Of a stretch of DNA of 64,000 nt, positions 19,343-28,420 are shown one piece after another. The translations under genes and the position numbers were made by a program. Below the pieces are notes generated by a model. That model had not been told where the DNA came from and did not search any database. It worked only from the letters and a program-made list of their open reading frames with translations. How positions within the stretch are numbered: position 1 is the stretch's first letter; each line of letters opens with the position of its first letter. The DNA is from Gillisella vitis (GTDB taxonomy: Bacteria; Pseudomonadota; Alphaproteobacteria; Rhizobiales; Rhizobiaceae): contig NZ_JACHLU010000008.1 in NCBI RefSeq assembly GCF_014204625.1, forward strand, positions 62,001-126,000. Reading direction: 5' to 3'.

Positions 19343-19376
19343 CCATACATAGAGTGTATGCCCCCCAGACTTCAAG
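19343..19376 (-). promoter_or_regulatory. Possible heat-shock (RpoH) promoter of clpP
   Basis: On the minus strand CTTGAA (complement of 19371-19376), an 18-base spacer and CTATGTATGG (complement of 19343-19352) lie about 90 bases before the clpP start. The boxes resemble alphaproteobacterial sigma-32 promoters (CTTG and CTAT-like). clpP is a known heat-shock gene. Weak sequence evidence. Confidence 0.35.
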
Positions 19377-19442
19377 ACGCGAGCAAAGGATATCCTTAAT
19401 CGCCTGTATTCGACAATCGACTTAATACCCGCATCCACACCA

Positions 19443-19465
19443 GCTTTTCAGCCATGCTGAAAAGC
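19443..19465. repeat. Perfect 10-bp inverted repeat between clpP and the diguanylate cyclase gene
   Basis: GCTTTTCAGC, three-base loop CAT, GCTGAAAAGC. It lacks a T-tract, so a terminator role is doubtful. It lies 181 bases before the plus-strand gene start and 190 bases before clpP. Confidence 0.6.
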
Positions 19466-19645
19466 CACACATCGCTGCAAACGTGAACTATAAACAGCGT
19501 GCGGCCTATGGACCCAATCCAGCATTTGCAACCCTGGCAAAAAAACGCTTAAGATGGTTTTGTCGCTGCACCCGGTTTTTAAGCGCATTTCACCCCTGCC
19601 GCAGGCGGGGTCATCACAATTCCATGGCATTAAGGGCAAAAGACA

Positions 19646-20920
19646 TTGCTTGATGTGAGAACTGCTTTTTTTATGTGGAGCGTGCAGGCGCTCACACTTT
19701 CCGTTCTTCTGCTCGCAGTCTGGCTTCATGACCGCTCCCAGCGCCATTATCTGTTATTCTGCATTGGCTTTGCGCTGAACAGTCTTGGTGGCATATCACT
19801 GACGCTTCGGGGCAGTATCAGTGATTTTCTGACCATTTACCTCAGCAACTGTCTGGTTCTGATGTCATTGTGCCTTTGGGCCAATGGGTTGCGCGTGTTT
19901 GATGGCCGCAAATGGGCTATCTGGCCCGCGCTACCGCCGCTGATCTGGGCTGTGGCCAATCTTTTTCCCGCCATTTACGGTCATTTTGTCAGCCGACTTA
20001 TCGTCTATTCCTTCAGCTCTGCCCTGGGTTACATTTTCCTGGCATCGACTCTGCTGACATCACGGCTCAGCACCGCTCGATACAGGCAGATGCTGGCCAG
20101 CCTGTGGGTCGCGCAATGCATCATGGCGCTGAGCTTTGGGTTTTATGGGCTTTTTGCTCAGCCAGAAAACCTTATTGGCATTCCCTTTCTTGGCTCGCTT
20201 GTTTTGCTGTTTATCGCCTGCATGGTGTCAACCATCGTGCTTTTGTCAAAAATCATCATGGATCGAAACGAGCAAAAACTGAAAAAGCTCGTGATCACCG
20301 ACCCCCTGACCGGTGCGCTGAACCGGCGTGGCCTGATTGAAGCAGCAAGCCAGATGAAGCAGAAGACCGCAAAGGATAAGCTGCTGGCGTTGCTGGTTTT
20401 CGATCTGGACCATTTCAAATCCATCAACGACACATTCGGCCATCAGGTCGGTGACACCGTGCTCTCGTTCTTTGCAGATATGGTGACCCCGATCATCGCC
20501 AAGGCCGGTCTTGACATGGAGGGCCTGTTCGCACGCTCCGGCGGCGAGGAGTTCTGCGCCTTGATCCCTGTGACCAACCTGCGGCAGGCAGCCGGACTTG
20601 CAGAGCAGATCCGCACGATGGTGGCCAGCACGCCGATTGTGGTCGACAAAGGAACCGTGCGCTTAACCACCAGTATCGGTGTTTCCGGCGTTGCAGCCGC
20701 TGACTTTGACTTTGATTCCGTGATGAGTCAGGCGGACCACGGCCTGTATAAAGCCAAAGCCGATGGGCGCAATCGCACTGCAATCGCCCGTGGTGACAGC
20801 GTCTATTGTCTTGGCCCGGCCTTAGAGCCGGGCAGCCCTGCCGCAATCGATCAGGATACCGATCTTCAGGTGGCTGCTCTGCGTCGCCTCACGCAACGTC
20901 AGCTTCACCCGGAATCGTGA
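19646..20920 (+). CDS. Membrane-anchored GGDEF diguanylate cyclase
   Basis: Makes the second messenger cyclic di-GMP from GTP. The N-terminal 200 residues contain about six hydrophobic helices, an unassigned membrane sensor. The GGDEF domain follows (about residues 215-385): DPLTGALNRRG, FDLDHFKSINDTFGH, and an intact active-site motif SGGEEF. No EAL domain. The c-di-GMP inhibitory RxxD motif is not at the usual place (SGGEEF is preceded by MEGLFAR). The start is a TTG at 19646 with AAGGG ten bases upstream; ATG at 19673 is an alternative that would shorten the first helix. It stands alone, oriented away from clpP. Confidence 0.9.
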   Translation: MLDVRTAFFMWSVQALTLSVLLLAVWLHDRSQRHYLLFCIGFALNSLGGISLTLRGSISDFLTIYLSNCLVLMSLCLWANGLRVFDGRKWAIWPALPPLIWAVANLFPAIYGHFVSRLIVYSFSSALGYIFLASTLLTSRLSTARYRQMLASLWVAQCIMALSFGFYGLFAQPENLIGIPFLGSLVLLFIACMVSTIVLLSKIIMDRNEQKLKKLVITDPLTGALNRRGLIEAASQMKQKTAKDKLLALLVFDLDHFKSINDTFGHQVGDTVLSFFADMVTPIIAKAGLDMEGLFARSGGEEFCALIPVTNLRQAAGLAEQIRTMVASTPIVVDKGTVRLTTSIGVSGVAAADFDFDSVMSQADHGLYKAKADGRNRTAIARGDSVYCLGPALEPGSPAAIDQDTDLQVAALRRLTQRQLHPES

Positions 20921-21004
20921 TAGACCATTTTATACAGCATCGTGCCTGTTCCGATTTTCGGCAGGATGATGTCGTGATCATCAGATACACTTATCAGGCG
21001 CACA

Positions 21005-22249
21005 ATGACCATTCCCTCTCCCCTGTCCATCGATATTACCAGTCGCTCCGTCCGGCTTGATGCCAGCGATCCCGCATTCTATGAGAACCCCAATACCGTC
21101 TATGCGGCTCTGCATCAGCAGGTGCCGACGTTTTATTGGGAGCAGCAGAAGCAATGGTTTTTCAGCGGCTATGATCTTGTCAATGCGCTGTTGCGCGACA
21201 AGCGGTTTGGTCGCCAGATTCTGCATATCGCCAGCCGGGAAGAGCTGGATATGCCACCTCCGGCGGACCATACCCGCCATTTTGATGCGGCAGAGGCCTG
21301 GTCGTTGCTGGAGCTGGAACCGCCCGAGCACACACGCCTGCGCACTCTGGTCAACCGTGCCTTCGTCTCGCGCCATGTGGAGAAGATGACACCCGAAATC
21401 ATTGATCTGACGAACAGCCTGATTGATGCCTTTGAAAAAGACGGCAAGACAGAGCTTCTCTCCAGTTTTGCCGACATCATTCCCGTCACCATGATTGCCC
21501 GAATGATCGGCATTCCCGATGCGATGGGGCCACAATTGCTCAAATGGTCCCATGACTATGTCGGCATGTATATGTTCAAACGCAGCCGCGCTGATGAGGA
21601 CGCTGCCGATCAATCCGCCAAGGAATTTGCCGATTACATCCGCAGCATGATTGCGCAGCGCCGGGCAGAGCCGAGAGATGATCTGCTCAGCCACATGATT
21701 CACACCGAGCACAAAGGCCAATTCCTGAGTGAGGATGAGCTGATCTCCACCACCATTGTGCTGCTCAACGCAGGTCATGAAGCAACCGTGCATCAGATTG
21801 GCAATTCGGTGCGGGTGATTCTGGAAAGTGGCCTGAACCCGGCAGAGCTTTTTACGGATGCCCAAGCCACCGAGCGCACGGTGGAGGAATGCCTGCGCAT
21901 CTGTGCGCCGGTGCATATTTTCCAGCGCTACTGTCTGGAGCCTTGCACGATTGACGGTGTGAGCCTCAAGCGGGGCGACAAGATCAGTCTGATTCTGGCT
22001 GCCGCCAATCTGGACCCGAACAAATTTCCAGACCCTCTCACCTTCAAGCCGCAACGCAATGAGGGTGCCAACCTGTCTTTCGGGGCTGGCATTCACTTTT
22101 GCATTGGCGCGCCGCTGGCAAGGCTGGAGCTAAACCTCGTGCTCCCGCTGTTGTTCAGGCGTCTGCCGGGTTTGCAACTGGCAAGCCGCCCAAAGGTGAA
22201 AGATGTCTATCATTTTCACGGATTGGAGCGGCTTGATCTCGTCTGGTGA
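21005..22249 (+). CDS. Cytochrome P450
   Basis: Soluble bacterial class I-type P450, 414 residues with no membrane anchor. The oxygen-activating I-helix motif is AGHEAT (256-261), the ExxR pair is Glu295/Arg298, and the haem loop FGAGIHFCIGAPLARLE places the cysteine ligand at 366. No ferredoxin or ferredoxin reductase lies next to it, so redox partners must come from elsewhere. The substrate cannot be read from the sequence. It is 84 bases after the diguanylate cyclase gene on the same strand and converges with the cupin gene 12 bases later. Confidence 0.93.
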   Translation: MTIPSPLSIDITSRSVRLDASDPAFYENPNTVYAALHQQVPTFYWEQQKQWFFSGYDLVNALLRDKRFGRQILHIASREELDMPPPADHTRHFDAAEAWSLLELEPPEHTRLRTLVNRAFVSRHVEKMTPEIIDLTNSLIDAFEKDGKTELLSSFADIIPVTMIARMIGIPDAMGPQLLKWSHDYVGMYMFKRSRADEDAADQSAKEFADYIRSMIAQRRAEPRDDLLSHMIHTEHKGQFLSEDELISTTIVLLNAGHEATVHQIGNSVRVILESGLNPAELFTDAQATERTVEECLRICAPVHIFQRYCLEPCTIDGVSLKRGDKISLILAAANLDPNKFPDPLTFKPQRNEGANLSFGAGIHFCIGAPLARLELNLVLPLLFRRLPGLQLASRPKVKDVYHFHGLERLDLVW

Positions 22250-22261
22250 GGCGGTCTCCTG

Positions 22262-22606
22262 TCAGAAACGGACGACGTAATCCTTGCGGGTGGTTTCAAC
22301 CACCTGCCAGATGCCCGTGAAGCCGGGCTTTATGATCATGCGATCGCCTGCGCGCAGGTGCACAGGCGCTGCCCCATCTTCCGTGACAATGGAATAGCCT
22401 TCGAGAATGGAAAAATACTCCCATTCCTCATAGGCCACCCGCCATGTGCCGGGGGTGGATTGCCACACCCCGGCGTAGAGACCGTGACCGGCCTCTTCAA
22501 GGTTCCAGGTCAAAAAACGCGGATCGCCCTCCAGCAGCCGATCCGGCGCAGGTGCCCCCTCTTCCGGCTCAACGGTTGAAAGGTCAAAACGCAGTGTATT
22601 GGACAT
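22262..22606 (-). CDS. Small cupin-fold protein (DUF861 type)
   Basis: 114-residue single-domain cupin of the DUF861/ethanolamine-utilisation-like group. Landmarks are GVWQSTPGTWRV, EEWEYFSILEGYSIVTEDG and LRAGDRMIIKPGFTGIWQV. Most members have no known enzyme activity. It starts 21 bases after the metY stop with an AGGAG eight bases before its ATG, so it is probably cotranscribed with metY. Confidence 0.85.
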   Translation of the reverse strand: MSNTLRFDLSTVEPEEGAPAPDRLLEGDPRFLTWNLEEAGHGLYAGVWQSTPGTWRVAYEEWEYFSILEGYSIVTEDGAAPVHLRAGDRMIIKPGFTGIWQVVETTRKDYVVRF

Positions 22607-22627
22607 GACCTGTGCTCCTAGACAACA

Positions 22628-23911
22628 TCACGCTTTTGCCAAAGCCTGCTCCAGATCAGCAATAATGTCTTCCGGGTCTTCAATACCAACGGAAAGGCGC
22701 ACCACATCCGGCCCGGCACCGGCCGCCACCTGCTGCTCCGGCGACAATTGCGCGTGGGTGGTTGAGGCTGGGTGAATAACGAGCGAGCGCGTATCGCCGA
22801 TATTGGCAAGATGGGAGAAAAGCTGCAAGCCTTCCACCAGAGCCTTGCCCGCCGCATAACCACCCTTGACGCCAAAGGTAAACACGGCCCCGGCCCCTTT
22901 GGGCGAATAGCGCTGCTGGAGCGCATGATTGGGATCATCCGGCAGGCCCGCGTAAGACACCCACGCCACTTTCGGATGGTTTTTCAGCCAATGGGCCACT
23001 TTCAGCGCATTGTCGCAATGACGCTGCATTCTGAGCGGCAGGGTTTCAATGCCGGTGATGATTAAAAAGGCGTTCATTGGTGCAATTGCCGGCCCCAGAT
23101 CACGCAGGCCCAGCACGCGGCAGGCAATGGCAAAAGCCATATTGCCAAAGGCCTGATGCAGGATCACACCGCCATATTCAGAGCGCGGCTGCGACAGCGT
23201 GGTAAATTTGCCCGACTGTGACCAGTCAAACGTGCCGCCATCAACGATGACGCCCCCCATGGAATTGCCATGGCCCCCGAGGAACTTTGTGGCAGAATGC
23301 ACAACAATATCCGCACCATGCTCCAGCGGACGCACCAGATAGGGGCTGGCCATGGTATTATCGACAATCAGCGGCAGACCATGGCGACGCGCAACGGCAG
23401 CAATGGCCGCAATGTCAACAAACTTGCCTGCCGGATTGGCCAGACTCTCAATAAAAATCGCGCGGGTGCGATCATCAATCTGGGCGGCAAAGCTTTCTGG
23501 ATCATCGGTATCGGCCCAGCGCACCTGCCAGCCGAAATTGCTAAAAGCATGGCCAAACTGATTGATCGAGCCGCCATAGAGTTTTTTGGCCGCAACGAAA
23601 TTATCGCCAGACTGCATCAACGTGTGAAACACCAGCATTTGCGCTGCATGGCCAGACGCCACAGCAAGCGCTGCCGTGCCACCTTCCAGCGCCGCCACGC
23701 GCTCTTCCAGCACGCCCTGCGTCGGATTCATGATGCGGGTGTAGATATTACCAAACTGCTTGAGACCAAACAGGGCGGCAGCATGGTCTGCATCTTCAAA
23801 CACATAAGCCGTCGTCTGATAAATCGGTGTTGTGCGTGCGCCCGTCGTCGGATCTGGCTGCGCACCGGCGTGAACGGCCAGCGTCGCAAAGCCAGGATTG
23901 TTGTGAGACAT
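22628..23911 (-). CDS. metY: O-acetylhomoserine sulfhydrylase (O-acetylhomoserine aminocarboxypropyltransferase)
   Basis: PLP enzyme of the Cys/Met metabolism family that makes homocysteine from O-acetylhomoserine and sulfide. 427 residues from the ATG at 23911, preceded by GGGAGGA; the family start [20 protein letters not shown] follows. The PLP lysine is in [16 protein letters not shown]. The long C-terminal insert typical of MetY over MetB/MetC is present. No SAM riboswitch was recognised in the 190-base leader. The downstream cupin shares its transcript. Confidence 0.92.
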   Translation of the reverse strand: MSHNNPGFATLAVHAGAQPDPTTGARTTPIYQTTAYVFEDADHAAALFGLKQFGNIYTRIMNPTQGVLEERVAALEGGTAALAVASGHAAQMLVFHTLMQSGDNFVAAKKLYGGSINQFGHAFSNFGWQVRWADTDDPESFAAQIDDRTRAIFIESLANPAGKFVDIAAIAAVARRHGLPLIVDNTMASPYLVRPLEHGADIVVHSATKFLGGHGNSMGGVIVDGGTFDWSQSGKFTTLSQPRSEYGGVILHQAFGNMAFAIACRVLGLRDLGPAIAPMNAFLIITGIETLPLRMQRHCDNALKVAHWLKNHPKVAWVSYAGLPDDPNHALQQRYSPKGAGAVFTFGVKGGYAAGKALVEGLQLFSHLANIGDTRSLVIHPASTTHAQLSPEQQVAAGAGPDVVRLSVGIEDPEDIIADLEQALAKA

Positions 23912-24098
23912 GATTTTCCTCCCTAAAATGATGTGGGCTATCAGAGTGCCCTTTTGCATATGTGTGAAATCAGGATCACCCTGCTGTCAAAACCAAAGTC
24001 TCTGTGTGTTCGACAAAAATTGCAAGATTGAAGAACCATTCAAACAGAGCGACAAAACAAATACTTATCGCCAGATCGTTCCATTGAAAAAAACTATT

Positions 24099-24536
24099 CT
24101 AACCACCGACGCCAATCAGGCGGGGATGCTCGATGGCCGGGCAGCGGTTCATCACCATTTTCAGGCCGGCGGCCTCGGCTTTGGCAGCGGCGGCATCGTC
24201 ACGTACACCAAGCTGCGCCCAGATCACCTGCGGCCTTGGGCTCATGGCCAAAGCTTCATCCACAACACCATTCAGATAGTCACTGGCACGGAACACCTCA
24301 ACCATATCCACAGCATCAGGAATATCCGCCAGCCGCGCATACACTGTCTGCCCCAGAATCTGCTTGCCCGCCTGACCGGGATTGACAGGAATGACCTTAT
24401 AGCCGCGCTCCAGCAGAAAACGCATCACACCATAGCTGGGACGCTCCGGGTTGGGTGAGGCCCCGGTCAGCGCAATCACCTTTACATCGGTCAAAATTTC
24501 CCGGAGATAGGCGCTGTCATAATCATCGTGCTGCAT
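24099..24536 (-). CDS. CoA-binding domain protein, paralogue 1
   Basis: 145-residue Rossmann-fold protein of the CoA_binding_2 family, related to the N-terminal domain of acyl-CoA synthetases; function unknown. Motifs: VIALTGASPNPERPSYGVMRFLLERGY, VIPVNPGQAGKQILGQTVYA, VDMVEVFR and WAQLGVRDDAAA. GGGGGAGG precedes two in-frame ATGs; 24536 has the better spacing. A close paralogue is encoded at 25081-25545 on the same strand, with a small secreted-protein gene between them. Confidence 0.85.
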   Translation of the reverse strand: MQHDDYDSAYLREILTDVKVIALTGASPNPERPSYGVMRFLLERGYKVIPVNPGQAGKQILGQTVYARLADIPDAVDMVEVFRASDYLNGVVDEALAMSPRPQVIWAQLGVRDDAAAAKAEAAGLKMVMNRCPAIEHPRLIGVGG

Positions 24537-24672
24537 GGTCATTGCCTCCCCCGACAGCTGATCGTATCGGGTCATCGGTATCACGCGATATTGACGAGAG
24601 TTCGTCACAGCACCAGATATACAGGCAATGCCTCAAAAATGGCAATGCGCGCAAGGGATGGGAGATATGCTG

Positions 24673-25017
24673 ATGAAACCGCTGGCAGGCATGGCACTTT
24701 GCCTTGGGATCGCGCTTTGCAGCAGCAATGCGCTGGCCATCAACCGATACAATGTCACAACGTTGACCTGCGACAATGCACGGCAAATTCTGCGTGATCA
24801 GGGAGCTGCCATTTTTCGCTATCCTTCAAAAAAGGTCAGCGGCATGACACTCTACGACCGCTATGTGCGCAACAGTCAGTCTTGCGACTATGACGAATAT
24901 GCCGAGCGTGCCACTGTGCCCACCAGCGACAATCTCAAGTGTCCCGTGCTGAATTGCGAACCCATCAGCAATCTGGATGATAGCTGGCCTCGCTTCATTC
25001 CGCATAACTCTTTGTAA
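24673..25017 (+). CDS. Small secreted protein of unknown function
   Basis: About 114 residues: a signal peptide (MKPLAGMALCLGIALCSSNALA, cleavage expected after ALA) and a mature part of about 92 residues with four cysteines (CDNA, SCDY, KCPV, NCEP), which may form disulfides in the periplasm. Not recognised as a characterised family. GGAG lies eight bases before ATG 24673; ATG 24667 is the alternative. It is on the opposite strand to the CoA-binding paralogues on both sides. Confidence 0.75.
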   Translation: MKPLAGMALCLGIALCSSNALAINRYNVTTLTCDNARQILRDQGAAIFRYPSKKVSGMTLYDRYVRNSQSCDYDEYAERATVPTSDNLKCPVLNCEPISNLDDSWPRFIPHNSL

Positions 25018-25080
25018 TCCTGTTTTGAAAATGGCCGATTGAGCAAATGACCGATTGAGCAAATGGTCGAAAACCATCGC

Positions 25081-25545
25081 TCACGCCACGCCATGATCCG
25101 CATGAGCCGGATGGGTCGCCTCGTAAACCAGCGGGTATTCCGCCACCAGCGACCGGTTCATGACCACGTCAATGCCAGCCGCTTCAGCGCGGGCGGCAGC
25201 GACATCATCACGCACGCCCAACTGACCCCAGATCGCCTTTGGCAGAACCGGAAGCGCCAGAACCTCATCGACCACGCCAGCAAAAGCATCGGACTGGCGA
25301 AACACATCGACAAGATCAATCTGCCCCGGAATCTCCGCAAGGCTTGCATAGACGTGACATCCAAGGATTTTCTGACCGGCAAGCAGGGGATTCACCGGGA
25401 AGACCGTATATCGCTTGCCCAGCAAAAACCCCAGAACCCAATGACTTGGCCGATCATCCCGCGCCGACACGCCCACCAGTGCAACAGTCTGTGTCTGTTG
25501 CAGAATACGACGCAGGAAGTCATTGCTGTAAGCATCATGGTCCAT
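25081..25545 (-). CDS. CoA-binding domain protein, paralogue 2
   Basis: 154-residue Rossmann protein of the same family as the product of 24099-24536: TVALVGVSARDDRPSHWVLGFLLGKRY, VFPVNPLLAGQKILGCHVYA, DLVDVFRQSD and WGQLGVRDDVAAARAEAAG align region by region. The two probably arose by local duplication and have diverged strongly. ATG 25545 follows GGGGAGGA seven bases upstream; a longer frame to 25626 would run through a large hairpin and is not used. Confidence 0.87.
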   Translation of the reverse strand: MDHDAYSNDFLRRILQQTQTVALVGVSARDDRPSHWVLGFLLGKRYTVFPVNPLLAGQKILGCHVYASLAEIPGQIDLVDVFRQSDAFAGVVDEVLALPVLPKAIWGQLGVRDDVAAARAEAAGIDVVMNRSLVAEYPLVYEATHPAHADHGVA

Positions 25546-25569
25546 GGTATCATCCTCCCCGGTTCTACC

Positions 25570-25609
25570 GCACAATTCCTTAGATCGGCATCGATTTAAG
25601 GAATTGTGC
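25570..25609. repeat. Long hairpin (18-bp stem, 4-base loop) upstream of the CoA-binding protein gene
   Basis: GCACAATTCCTTAGATCG and its complement (one G-T pair) are separated only by GCAT. It lies 25 bases upstream of the CoA-binding protein start, and no T-run follows on either strand, so it looks more like an operator or a leader structure than a terminator. Confidence 0.75.
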
Positions 25610-26300
25610 AATATGTCACCGATCACTCAGGATACGCATTATGTTATCGCCACAGCCTATACTGAGCAGATTAACAATATCAGATTTTTCTAAACAAAAA
25701 AAGGCATGAACAGAGGCGATCTCACCGTGTTTATGCAGCGCATTCCACCCAAGAATACAACCAGACGCTTTATGCTGCGCGCTGTGACGTGATTTCAGCC
25801 ATAATTGACCAGCGTCAAGAATGCAGAAATAGCCATGCTAACATGCTAGCGCTGTCAGATAACAGGCTCTGAAACTCGCATAATAGCGACAGAAGTGACA
25901 CACATCACACGGCCATCATGAAATCTTATTTTGTTCTTCTAAAATTCCTTTTTTGTTCAATGTCACTTTAGCAAGATCGAAAAGAAAAACACCAATAATT
26001 ACAATTGGTTTGTGATGCAAATAGTTGCCCTGAAAACCCGACAGAATAATTCATGAAATCGAAAAAAACGACCCGATTTTCCGCATTTTTTACCCTAAAA
26101 ACAAAAGGGCCAATTTACCGGGTGTCGTGTCATCAAAATTCATTTTCAATCTATGCGTGCTATTACATCCACAGTCAAAAACGCATCCCGCCATTACTCT
26201 CTAAAGATGCAGAAACATCACACTCAAAATAACTTTGCGACTTCAGGACTGATGTGCTGAAGATAAAAGTCCGTTCAAAAATTCTCTCGGGTGAGACAAA
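25610..26300. other. Long AT-rich region with no gene seen
   Basis: About 690 bases without a supported ORF on either strand, one of the longest non-coding blocks in the window. It contains homopolymer runs and small repeats such as GCTAACATGCTAGC near 25836-25850. It could hold a small RNA, a decayed gene, or regulatory DNA for the downstream thioesterase; none can be shown by reading. Confidence 0.5.
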
Positions 26301-26735
26301 ATGCCAAGCACACCAACCATGAACCTGCAAGCCTTGAGCACGTTTCTGGACATTCATTTTCCGCAGCTTCATGCTGATGGGAAACATTTCAGCGTGGTGA
26401 ATGTGGGACCTGCCACGGCGACAATGCGCCTGGAGCCAGACACGCGCCACTTGCGGCCCGGTGGTACGATTTCGGGGCCAGCATTGTTCACTCTGGCTGA
26501 TGTGGCCTGCTGGGTTACGATTCTGGCGCAGATTGGCCCCTTCCCCATGGTGGTCACAACCAATCTCAACATCAACTTTCTGCGGCTTCCAAAAAATGAG
26601 CCTGTGGAATGCGATTGCCGGATTCTCAAGCTTGGCAGCCGTCTGGCGGTGGTCGATGCGCTCATTCATCAGGGCAATGAGGCGGAGCCGGTGGCGCAGG
26701 CAACCGCAACCTATTCCATACCGCCACGCCAATAA
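26301..26735 (+). CDS. PaaI-type hotdog thioesterase
   Basis: 144-residue single hotdog-fold protein, probably an acyl-CoA or aryl-CoA thioesterase. Motifs fit the family: HLRPGGTISGPALFTLADVACW (the Asp-containing helix), VTTNLNINFLRLP and AQATATYSIP near the end. The substrate is unknown. It stands alone after the long non-coding region. Confidence 0.85.
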   Translation: MPSTPTMNLQALSTFLDIHFPQLHADGKHFSVVNVGPATATMRLEPDTRHLRPGGTISGPALFTLADVACWVTILAQIGPFPMVVTTNLNINFLRLPKNEPVECDCRILKLGSRLAVVDALIHQGNEAEPVAQATATYSIPPRQ

Positions 26736-26835
26736 AGCGCCATGTGACGGGAGATATGATGTGGTAAAATAAAACCACACACACAAGCCATTGTTTTAAA
26801 ACAGCATTTCAAAACCGCCATCTCCTGACCCCATC

Positions 26836-26864
26836 TTGACCAAAACAGCGGCCCTCACTATAAC
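26836..26864 (+). promoter_or_regulatory. Candidate sigma-70 promoter of rplM-rpsI
   Basis: TTGACC at 26836-26841, a 17-base spacer and TATAAC at 26859-26864, about 137 bases before the rplM start. Strong match to the alphaproteobacterial housekeeping consensus. Confidence 0.65.
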
Positions 26865-27001
26865 GCAGCCAACACGCGATCTTTCAGGGTCGTCTGTTTT
26901 TTTGTGCAGCAATCTTCACAAAAACAAGCAACAAAAAACGATCCCTATGGCGCATGTCCGCAATGACAGAAGCCGGAAGGGACCAAGAGAAAGTGAACCC
27001 T

Positions 27002-27466
27002 ATGTCTACCTTCGTTCAGAAGCCCGCCGAGGTGGAGAAGAAGTGGATCATCATCGACGCCGAAGGCCTCGTTGTTGGTCGCCTCGCCACCATCATTGCT
27101 ACCCGCCTGCGCGGCAAGCACAAAGCAACCTACACCCAGCACGTTGACGATGGTGACAATGTCATCGTGATCAATGCCGAAAAGGTTGTTCTGACCGGCA
27201 AGAAATATTCTGACAAGACTTACTACTGGCACACCGGCTATCCGGGTGGCATCAAGGAGCGCACAGCGCGCCAGATCATTGAAGGCCGCTTTCCTGAGCG
27301 CGTTCTTGAAAAGGCTGTTGAGCGCATGATCCCACGTGGTCCGCTTGGCCGTCGCCAGATGAAGAACCTGCGCGTATACGCAGGCTCCAACCACCCCCAC
27401 GAAGCCCAGCAGCCTGTCGCTCTCGACGTGGCATCGCTGAACAGCAAGAACGTAAGGAGCGCCTAA
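27002..27466 (+). CDS. rplM: 50S ribosomal protein L13 (uL13)
   Basis: 154-residue ribosomal protein. The ATG at 27002 gives the family start [15 protein letters not shown]; the body includes [16 protein letters not shown] and [25 protein letters not shown]. The frame extends upstream to 26954 but that start is not conserved. Followed two bases later by rpsI, the universal pair. Confidence 0.98.
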   Translation: MSTFVQKPAEVEKKWIIIDAEGLVVGRLATIIATRLRGKHKATYTQHVDDGDNVIVINAEKVVLTGKKYSDKTYYWHTGYPGGIKERTARQIIEGRFPERVLEKAVERMIPRGPLGRRQMKNLRVYAGSNHPHEAQQPVALDVASLNSKNVRSA

Positions 27467-27468
27467 GT

Positions 27469-27936
27469 ATGGCTGACCTCTCTTCCCTGAAGGATCTCGG
27501 CACTGCACAGGAAGCTTCTGCTCCAGTTCACGTGCGCAAGGTTGACGCTCAAGGCCGCTCTTATGCGACCGGCAAGCGCAAGAACGCTATTGCCCGCGTT
27601 TGGGTAAAGCCAGGCACTGGCAAGATCACGGTCAACGGCCGCGATTTCCCAGTTTACTTCGCTCGTCCTGTGCTTCAGATGATTCTGAAGCAGCCAATCG
27701 TTGCTGCTGCACGCGTTGACCAGTTCGACATCGTTGCAACGGTGACCGGTGGCGGTCTTTCCGGCCAGGCTGGCGCTGTTCGTCACGGCATTTCCAAGGC
27801 ACTCACCTACTTCGAGCCGGGCCTTCGCTCTGTTCTGAAGAAGGGTGGCTTCCTGACCCGCGACAGCCGCGTTGTTGAACGTAAGAAGTACGGCAAGGCA
27901 AAAGCCCGTCGTTCTTTCCAGTTCTCGAAGCGTTAA
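27469..27936 (+). CDS. rpsI: 30S ribosomal protein S9 (uS9)
   Basis: 155 residues with the alphaproteobacterial N-terminal extension before [18 protein letters not shown], and the Arg/Lys-rich tail [14 protein letters not shown] that reaches into the P site. Its start is two bases after the rplM stop. Codon use in both ribosomal genes is noticeably biased, as expected for high expression. Confidence 0.98.
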   Translation: MADLSSLKDLGTAQEASAPVHVRKVDAQGRSYATGKRKNAIARVWVKPGTGKITVNGRDFPVYFARPVLQMILKQPIVAAARVDQFDIVATVTGGGLSGQAGAVRHGISKALTYFEPGLRSVLKKGGFLTRDSRVVERKKYGKAKARRSFQFSKR

Positions 27937-27960
27937 TCGTTTTCGAATTTGGCATTTGGA

Positions 27961-27987
27961 AAGCGGGGCTCAAGCCCCGCTTTTTTT
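27961..27987 (+). terminator. Rho-independent terminator after rpsI
   Basis: AAGCGGGGC/GCCCCGCTT stem (27961-27969 with 27974-27982), four-base loop and a run of T, 24 bases after the rpsI stop. Confidence 0.93.
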
Positions 27988-28076
27988 GTTCTGCAATCAT
28001 CACGCAATTGAATTGGTTTATCACGCTTGTGATGCGTAAAAAGAACACCTACGGAACAGTTCGAAAAGGCTTCCCC

Positions 28077-28418
28077 ATGCCCTCGCCGTTTGCCGCTCTT
28101 CCCGCTCCGCCTTATTATGTTGTCTGTTTTTCATCGGCCCGCACGGACGTTGATAACGGCTATGGCACCATGGCCGATGCCATGGTGGCTCTCGCCAGCC
28201 AGCAACCGGGCTTTCTCGGCGTCGAATCCGCGCGCGGCACAGACGGATTTGGCATCACCAATTCCTATTGGGCAGATGAAACCTCAATCCGCAACTGGAA
28301 GAAAGTGGTTGACCACCTTGCCGCCCAAAGCCAAGGTCGGGCAGAATGGTATAGCCATTATGAGGTGAAGGTGGCCAAGGTCGAGCGGGCCTATAGTTTT
28401 CACAAACCGGAACGGTGA
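28077..28418 (+). CDS. Antibiotic biosynthesis monooxygenase (ABM) domain protein
   Basis: 113-residue single-domain protein of the dimeric alpha/beta-barrel ABM family. It shows YYVVCFSSARTD, the helix QQPGFLGVESARG, and the strand GFGITNSYWADETSIRNWK. Members include quinol monooxygenases and haem-degrading enzymes, but many have no known activity. ATG 28077 follows AAAAGG. Its TGA overlaps a possible GTG of the agmatinase gene, so the two may be coupled. Confidence 0.8.
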   Translation: MPSPFAALPAPPYYVVCFSSARTDVDNGYGTMADAMVALASQQPGFLGVESARGTDGFGITNSYWADETSIRNWKKVVDHLAAQSQGRAEWYSHYEVKVAKVERAYSFHKPER

Positions 28419-28420
28419 CC

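Noticed and set aside
20981-22096. 371-codon minus-strand ORF opposite the P450 gene
   Set aside because: Antisense shadow; the P450 frame carries all conserved motifs.
23912-24098. SAM riboswitch in the metY leader
   Set aside because: The expected SAM-II pseudoknot sequence elements were not found on inspection; only a ribosome site is clear. A covariance search would be decisive.
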